Assembly: GCA_940671915.1 (NCBI GenBank)
Contig: CALNVZ010003426.1
Location: forward strand, 31,217,815-31,281,814
DNA: 64,000 bases
DNA from: Paracentrotus lividus
Lineage: Eukaryota; Echinodermata; Echinoidea; Camarodonta; Echinidae
Reading direction: 5' to 3'
Positions within the stretch are counted from its first letter, which is position 1; each line of letters opens with the position of its first letter. Positions 54,001 through 63,000 of the stretch are shown in pieces. Position numbers and translations under genes: made by a program. The notes below the pieces were generated by a model. It did not search any database and was not told the origin of the DNA. It worked only from the letters and a program-made list of their open reading frames with translations.

Positions 54001-57000
54001 ATAGTGAATTGTTCTCACCGAATAATGTAAAACATAACTCGCACATTTATCTAACATTTAACGACAATCATACATAGTATTTGTATGGGGTGGCCGTCGC
54101 CCCTTGTTCCCAGGAATCCAATGATAAGATGCATAGGTAGATTAGGGTGTTTCCATCGCTAAACAGTACATCACTTCATAGACTGGCGTGCTTTCATGTG
54201 GACCTCATCTTTATCTTCATTCTTTAGTTTTTAATTATATGTTTAAATTTATTTATTGAAATTCTTTTATAATTCTGACTCCTCTCTATATCATGTAGCC
54301 TAAATAACTTTTAATCTAGGCTGAAAATAACGCTTAATGTGTATCTGTATCTTTGCTTGATTGTTTCTTTCAAAAGGATTTCCTATGGTGATACCGCTAT
54401 ACTTTTAGAGCAATGACTAAAGCTCTATGGCTTACGTAGCATGGGAAATATAGCATTCGACTTCATTTCAATAATTATGGAACTAGCCTGTGGGAGAATG
54501 TTATTGTTCTCTGCACGTTATATTACAGATATGTGCCCGGAAAGATATTGTACGGGTATAAGGTCTCTGCTTATTTACAGTTATCACCAGTTGGGGTGTA
54601 ACACAAAGACTTACGATTGATAAGGAATACGAACTTGATTTTATTCGTCCTCGTAGGCATGTCTCATGGCAGTGGACAGGATGCATCCAAGAGTTGATAG
54701 GATTTTGATCCTAACCCTAGGCCGTAAACGCTTCTATTACTCATATCCAAACTCCTATCCGGATGAAATGAATCCTCTAATTTTATGTAGTCTAGACACA
54801 ACACGTACCTTAGCTCTTATGGACTGAGCTGGTAAGTATAACATTATTCCAATTCATAGACTACGCCTTTGACTATGATGTGCACCTCCTAGTTAAGCTA
54901 GTATTTATAATTTAAATGATTCTCATGTCTTATCTGATAGATCGTAGCATAAAAGTTATGGTCCAAAGTACTTTTAAATTGTGTGAAAATGGCAAATATA
55001 CTTCTTTAACACTTTGTGTGTAATTATACATATAACAGATGTTTGCTAGAATCCATACTGACGGGTACCGAATTTTGAGGCATTCTCCGAGCACGATGTT
55101 GAGCCATAAGCACTTGTAACTTCCGTAATTATCAATTCAATTATGGAGCCTCATTAGAGATTGGTGCGATTAAGAATATGGTGTGGTATCAACAATTCGC
55201 GGAAGACCGGGTGATAGACGTTGCAGTTTTGGGAACCTCACTTTGAGAATAGTTTCTGTAGACGGCTTTTAGAAACTTGGTTCGCCGCAGATGTCTCCTG
55301 TACGTTTCATGATGTTCTCTAGGAATATCGAAACCATCTCAAAGTAGTCCACCGTTCTCTAGAGATGACAGTTAAAATACATCAGCCATTCAATTTTTAT
55401 GTTCGTTTATTTATTGTCTTTATAATTTTAACATTTGAACAACGAACAGAGCAATTGCACTGTTAAACGTAATAACAAATATAGCACGAAAATAGGGTTC
55501 ATCCATTCCGAACCTGAGATTTACAGATAAGAAAAAAAAATGATCACAATAATGTCAAAATCACATTCGATTTGCTCACTTATAACTCTGTGCGGAATAA
55601 ACCATGGCCATGGAATGCAGTTCTTTTTGACAATTATATTGCAATTTGGATGGATCACCTAGAACAATCAAATATTTGTCAGTAATAGAGGAAGTACTAA
55701 GGGCCTTCTGTATTATCCTTCTGTTCGAGATCAAGTGTGGTATTTCTTCTGTACTTGGGTCGTAAAGACAGTCGTGTCGGCTATCTCGATGTCCACTTGA
55801 TAACGCGATGAAATCAAGTCAGAATACAGTATGTATTTCGACATGAAAACTGTTAAATTGATTCCGCTTTTGCGGGCTTTTCTAATTTGTGTACGTTTTC
55901 TTATAGTTATACAAGCAACACTTCTGTATATCTATCCATGCACAGTTCATACAAAATAGCGATTTTAATGAAAAGGTACAGGGTATAAGAATGTTGGATG
56001 TGGTATTGCCGGGTGTGACATGTTGTATTCTCTTTCGTGGGGGTATGATTGTGTGTCCGTATTTAGTGAAATGAGTAAATGTGTGTGGTTGGAGTATAGG
56101 TGCGCGTGTATGTGAGGGGTGGCGTGTGTTGTTGTGGTAGCGCGCGCTTGTTGTGTAGGGTGTGTGTGTTTGTGCCGTGTTTGTGCGTGTGTGTTATCTC
56201 TTGAGTACTTCATTTTTCTTGATTTTCAGAGCTGGTCTATACGAAGCATCTGTGCTCGCTGTTCCCTCTAACTTGGTATCGACATGGATAAACTGAACTC
56301 CTTTTGGTGGGCAGCAATTCAAGGTCATGGTCTACGGCATGGAAGTACGCATGTTATTATGTTGAATACTTCTCGCAGGTAAGGATGTAATTATTATCAG
56401 AATCAGTCCTGTATTGTGCTGAGACGCAGACACACTGGGTAGTAGCGCGTGGTTCACTTGGTTGCATTATGCATTCAATTTTTAAAAGGGCATTATACCG
56501 ATATAGTAAATGTTGGTACGGTTTTTAATTTCTAACTATCGCCAGTTACGAAATAGACGCCGTCAGGTGCAAATGGGATCTGTGAATTTTCTTCCCTTCT
56601 TCCTCGTCAGGAATTATTCTTTCTTTGTCTTTAAGAATTTTACAGAAATCAGAGGGTGAAGGGGAGTGGTTAATGTATTTTTTTTATTTCAATGATGGCT
56701 ATAAAGCATGATCATAAAGTACATTAATTTTGGGGGAACGTTATTGGTTCTGGCGATGAACAACCGGCTAGACAAAATTTAGAAATAAACTACCGTCTTT
56801 TTTTTTTGTGTGATGGAAAACTTTTTAATTGTGGACTTTACAGGGGGTGAAAGGTGAGTAAAGCTGACAAATTAGACAATAAAAATGGAAGAGGAGACTA
56901 AAGAGTTTATTAATATAGATATAATAGACACATTGGTCGTTCTGAATCAAAAAAATTGCTGATCCTCTGAGATGGTCCGTTAATTAGTAAAAATTGTGTG

Positions 57001-60000
57001 CATCAATGTTCTTTTGCAGACGAAGCAGGGGTTTTTCGTTGCAAGACTGTTTTAACTGTTTTCTGAATATCAGAGGTACGTAACGATATTTGCGATGAGA
57101 AGGATTGATAAAATGTAATTTGTACATTTTTTTTTATAATTGGCTGTGAACAGGAAAAAAACCTTCTTGTGAGCTGATCGAAGGGATGTTTGCAGTGTTT
57201 GTGAGTTGTCGGGAAAAGGGTTCACTATAAGTAAATTTATGGTTGTTCACACGTGAACTAAATACATTTCTCTCAACGAGTGTGTAATGATAACTGTCAT
57301 TGATGGTAGTGGTTTGGCGATTCTATATAATGATGTCATGTCTCAAATGCTGTAATTTTCATCGACAAATGTCAAAGTGATTTATTCTACAATCTAAAAA
57401 TCGCCTATATTACGAGTTGAATGTCATTGTGTGGGAAAAGATATAATCAATTGTGTTCACACTAGCTGGGTACCATCTTTGTGTATCAATTTTCAGCACA
57501 TATAGGAGTCTGCGCGATGATCACGTGACGCGATTTTATAATAATGTCCTTAAGAGAGATCCTACCGCCACTACTCAAATTCAAAGTAATAGAGGATAGA
57601 TGTAATTACCTTTTATTCCATTATTCCCTATAGTACTTCTTTCCGCAAATTACCGCAGGTAATTCAAACGTAGATTTTTAGCCATTATACAGCGGTAAAG
57701 ACATTCGCAAAGCCCGTGACAGTCATCTCCTTTTTGTATAGTAATGCTACTTCTCAAAACAACAAATGATGTAAGCGATTATATTTTCTAGTTTCAACAT
57801 TTATAATACAATATAAGAGTGTTATAGGTGTTTTCAAGCTGCTAAAATATCTTTTATTACATTATTTCGTTTATTATTATGTTGGGAATATTTTTAAATC
57901 ACATAGTAATTATAATTGTCATATCTATATATGATTTTTTCTTGCTGTTTGATACTCTCAACAGAAATGCATCATTTAATCGATAATGATATGATTTTTT
58001 CTAATAATGGTCTTATTCTTGAATAAAGTCATTATGAAATGTAATCATCATTATTTGTTGCATTGCATGAGTCAGACTGTGAGGCGATGCAAAGGTCATC
58101 TGCATATATGAAGCTCCTGGTATCTGGATGGACCGGCTGGTCGTTGGTGTAGATGTAGATGTAGATTGCAACACTTCGCCTTCCATAGCCGTATGCTGAT
58201 TTTGGATCCGCTTATATGTCTTCCTAGATATTATACTCACCCCACCATGGTCGCCTGTATCCCCAGCAGTTTGACCTAGGTCGTCGCCTCTCATACAGGT
58301 TACAGAAGTTTCCTCCGGCCAAGCCACAACAATAGTAACGGGGCAAGACATCCCTCTCTGTTAAATTTACAAAATACACAAGACATGGATGTACCAGAAA
58401 AAAAACGAAGGAGAATGACCGAGATAAGGGCCGGTTAAGAATATGATATATTTCTCTATCACAAGATCACAAGAATGTTGGGCTAATTATCTACTGCCAT
58501 GAGTGCATGAATTTAGGAAAACAAAAACCAGACATAAGAACAAAATACCATTCAAAATTTTATTCCAGCTCGACTTTTTTTGAACATGTATTTTTTTTTC
58601 TTTAGCTGTTTCAGGTTAAAATACTTATTACTGTTTTAATAAAATTAATTATTTTTTACTTGTAAAATACCAGGGAGAACTTTGGGACCGTAATAACCCA
58701 GGCCCTCGAAGAAAGTTGGCGTTATGACGTTCTAAAGACACCAGGTGCTAAAGACTGCCCCAAAGTAGGCCTATTCATCATGTTCGGAAAGCAATAAAAC
58801 TATCGTCTGAAATAACAATATTTTACTGTTAGTACTCACCAATCCAAGAGTAGTAATAGCCAAGGTAATAGTAATAATATGAGAAGAATCGAGCATTAGA
58901 TGGCATGACTGACTGATAGTGACTGGATCTCCATAGAGTCCTATAACCCCAGATCAAAGCAGAACGATCGTATGTACAACGGTATCCACCACCTCCAGTA
59001 GGCCATCGAGGCTGGTAACACGTTGAACCCCAAAGATCTAGTGGAAGGACATCACATGGTTTATTGACATCATTAGAATCAAACCTATGAGAAAAGCTCG
59101 ATCATGCATAAAATCTTATTAAATGCAAAGTTTCATATTTCCATAGGAAAGACACTTTTTCGAGCTACGACCTATCTGGCCATCCCTGCTGGAAAGATCA
59201 CAGCGTCCCACAATGTGTTCTCATAGTCGACTATGTTAAAATGCTCGAATTTAACAGTGCGGTGATGATTTCACACTGTGATATGGGTTTCTAGATAGTG
59301 TTCACATGGTTGGGTTCGGTCTCATACTGTGAATTTACCACCTCACATTGTGAAAATGTGGTTCACAGTGTTAAAACGCTCGAATTTAACAGTGTGAAGA
59401 TGATTTTATACTGTGTTCACCGTGTCTTCACTTTGTGGCTCACATTGTGTTTCACACTGTGGGACACTGTGTTCCTTCCAGCAGGGATAAAACATTCAAA
59501 AACAGAATTAATGAAGAAAAATAAATGTCTGCAGTGTATACAGAAGAAAGGTAAGATTTTTCTTTTCTAATATTATAAAGACATACTCAAAATCCATAGA
59601 AAGGTAATCATTCATATCCATAATTTACAAGAAACACGCACTCTTCATTTTTAAAATTTTTATAAACTTCTACACTTGATCAATTGGGAATTGTATTAAT
59701 GCGTTTTTCATTAACAACTGCACGTAACACTTGAGCGGGGCTTTCTCAAAAGCTATGGGATATATAAAATAATTAGGTTTTTAAAAAGATGGGGAGCTAC
59801 ATATACATACCATAGTAATAAGAGGGAAGTCCGTAACTATATCCATAGCCATAACCATAACCATATCCGTATCCATAACCATAACCATAAGACGGGCGGT
59901 TGCATCTGGTGAACCTTCTATCAATCCTGGCTTGCCATCGAGTACAAGGACATGGTTGGGCTCTCCAGACTGAACTTAGAGATGTCCTGGAGAGATCATC

Positions 60001-63000
60001 TATGTACCAGTCTTGACAGTATCGGCGTGGGTTGATGTAGGAGTCTGAGTTGGCGTCAAGACGATAAATATCTCTACCCTGCAGTTTGAGGTCACAACAT
60101 AGAAGAATGGAAGAAGTAGAAAAAAATATTTTTGGTACTTTTCAATTTTCTTCTTTTGGTCAGATTTATACTTGGGCATGGCAGGAAAAGCATGTCGGCG
60201 ACGTTCTTTTTTCAATATGATAAAGAGAAAAGCTCCTTTCAATTTGTATATGCCTTTACAATAACAATATGACATACTGCAGATATACCCCTCAATAAAT
60301 GAAATGTAGGTTAATGAGCATTGTAAATAGGAAAAAGAGAAAGGTCTCAAAGGGAAAATGAAATTACATTGAAGGAAAATACGACTCTTGCGTACCAGTA
60401 AACGTCTTTCCATTAACAAATGAAAAAGAAAACACCTTTCCGATTCATTACTACAATATTGGATAATTATTACAAGCAGAATGGTTACCTTGAGTCCGGT
60501 GTTGCCAATCCTTGTATCATGTCGATAGCTTGCCACACGAGTAGCCAGATAGTTGCCTTCGTAGATGTTCAGTCGACCGTGTCTGAGGTTATACCCAATC
60601 CTGGCTGGTACTCCTTTAGAGTACGGGTCCCATTGAAGACTACCTTCTTGGTACATGGTTAAGACACCACTCCTTCTGCCGTCAGTGAAGATAGCAGCTT
60701 GGTAGGTGTTTGTCTGGTAGAATCAATATATTAAATTAATTTCCATCAAATTCACAAGAAATAATTTGATGAACAAATGGAAAAAAGCAGGTGGCATAAA
60801 GCATAACGTCATGAGGACATGAATACACGGAATCTACATGAAGCAATAAACTTTCATATTTTCATAGTTGTAACATTGAAATTGTCCAGTATTGAAATTG
60901 ATGAGAATAAATGTTTATATAATTGACTAATTTATAACAATATTTTGATACAAAGGATCGACATTGACCAGGCCACTTTTATCAAACGATATCATACAAA
61001 TATTCCTAGAGCAACGTTGATCTGGCGCTGCTCAGTGGCTGCCGGGCCGATAATCAATTGGCCAAAAAGAAATTCCGTTTCGAACAAAATAATGTAGCCA
61101 GGAGCTTATTAATAAGTGAATTATTACCTCTTGTCCAGCGATCGATCCTGGACATTGGACATTCTCCCACGTGACACAAAGGATGAAGTTGATACCATTG
61201 ATGAACTGGAAGGAATCCAGTCCTGCCGGAAGTGTTAGAGCTCCATACAGTCTCTCCTGGACGGCTGTTAGCAAGGACCGGCTGTCTCGATCGGACTTGT
61301 TCACGTCGTACACCTAACACAATTTTAAAATATTTTAAAGTATTTATTAGCACTCTCATTCTTTCCTTTTGAACAAACTTAATATAAACTTAATATTCAT
61401 TTGTCTCCAACGGTATAGAAACATATGTCATGTATGATTATGGAATAGTTTGAACCTTGATAGCTACGGGCCCTCCGGTGGTCTAGTGGTTATGACGCTG
61501 GTCTAGCCATGTCGCGGGTTCGAATCCCGCCCGGGCAGTCTGGGATTTTTTTTTTTCATAGCTGTCTGGCTCCAATATTTCACACTACAGTTACGTGTTT
61601 ATCTACCGCTGAAGACAAATTAATAAATTCTCTGTCTTTATAACATCCCCACGGTGTAAAACCTTTTGCGTTTAAACCCTCAAAACTTCATACAATTCAC
61701 TATGATCGACTATACTTGATTTAAATCAATAAGTAATAAGCAATGTGTCTCCATGAGTATACGGGTCTTGAACCAACCGCTTCTTGTTCATCCTATTACA
61801 CCCCAGTTTACAGCCTCCACAATTACTTATCAAATGAATACACATTCCAATCACTTTATCAGTCCCTTCTGCAATTTGCGCCATTTTATATAGTGTATTT
61901 ACATAAAACTAAAAGATTCCCTTTAAAACGACATACACGCCATATGCCTCATTTGTCCATACATTCCTCCCCTGAATGGTTTATATACAATAAACAATAA
62001 ATTGTTTATATATGTAACAAAATGTTAATTGTATGTATATACATAGTATATATATATATCTTCAAAACTAAAACAACGGTGCGATATTTAATATAGTATC
62101 TGAAACAGAAAATATTATCGTGAAATAATTTGACCAATATTCCTTGTAAGAATAATAGTAGTTTTTTAATTACCATATGGTCGACGTTTCATCATTTTCT
62201 TTACCTCCTGCTAAAACGGAAATTATATTACTTCCAATGATTGCACAATGTATAAGCATTGTAATTTATGGCTGTCATCGGCACACCTGGATATCCTACA
62301 TCCTAGTACCCGAATACCATGAAATCAAGTTGACTGGACGGTTATTAAACAGAAAATCATTATGAATAAATATGACTAGTCATATGCAATATTTACTTTG
62401 CCTTGTTTGACAAACCGATTCCCGTACTATACAAACATATTTTTGCCCAGAACACTTCACCATGCTCTGTGAGATCTCTCCCCGATTTTTGTTTGTTTTG
62501 TTTTGTTTTGTTTTTCTTTTTTTGGTTAGTTGTTTACAATTGTTTCCTGTTTCCTCAATACACTGGTATCTTATATTAAGCCCTTACTGCATATTATAAC
62601 CCCGGTCATTGGATTTATTTAGGATAACTTACAGCATTCAAACAAATATTGTCGTTTAAATATGACTGGGGAAATGTAATTATGAAGAAAATGATTTTTC
62701 ACCGAATGGTTATGAACAAAACAAAATCTATTCGATGGAAATGTACTACCGGTATACTTTTGTTGCATTATTCTTTTCTGCGCCTTTTTGTAATGCTTTG
62801 GAGTGGAATAAAGGTTGCATTGCATGTTCCTATATGAAATATAATAATCCAATAAAATTTAAAATTGTAAGATTTACAGTTTGTCAATTTTACTATAATT
62901 AACAACGCATTAGATCCTTGTAGAGACAAGCAATATGCATTATTCTATTAACATGAAAGTTTTGAGAGTTTCTTGTAAGTGCTACTATTGAATAACGCTC

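Noticed and set aside
58013-58351. 112-codon minus-strand frame overlapping the AMOP exon
   Set aside because: Wrong frame; the AMOP cysteine motif is in another frame bounded by splice sites.
61470-61537. A functional tRNA gene
   Set aside because: A and B boxes and a T-run are present, but the acceptor and anticodon stems do not pair.
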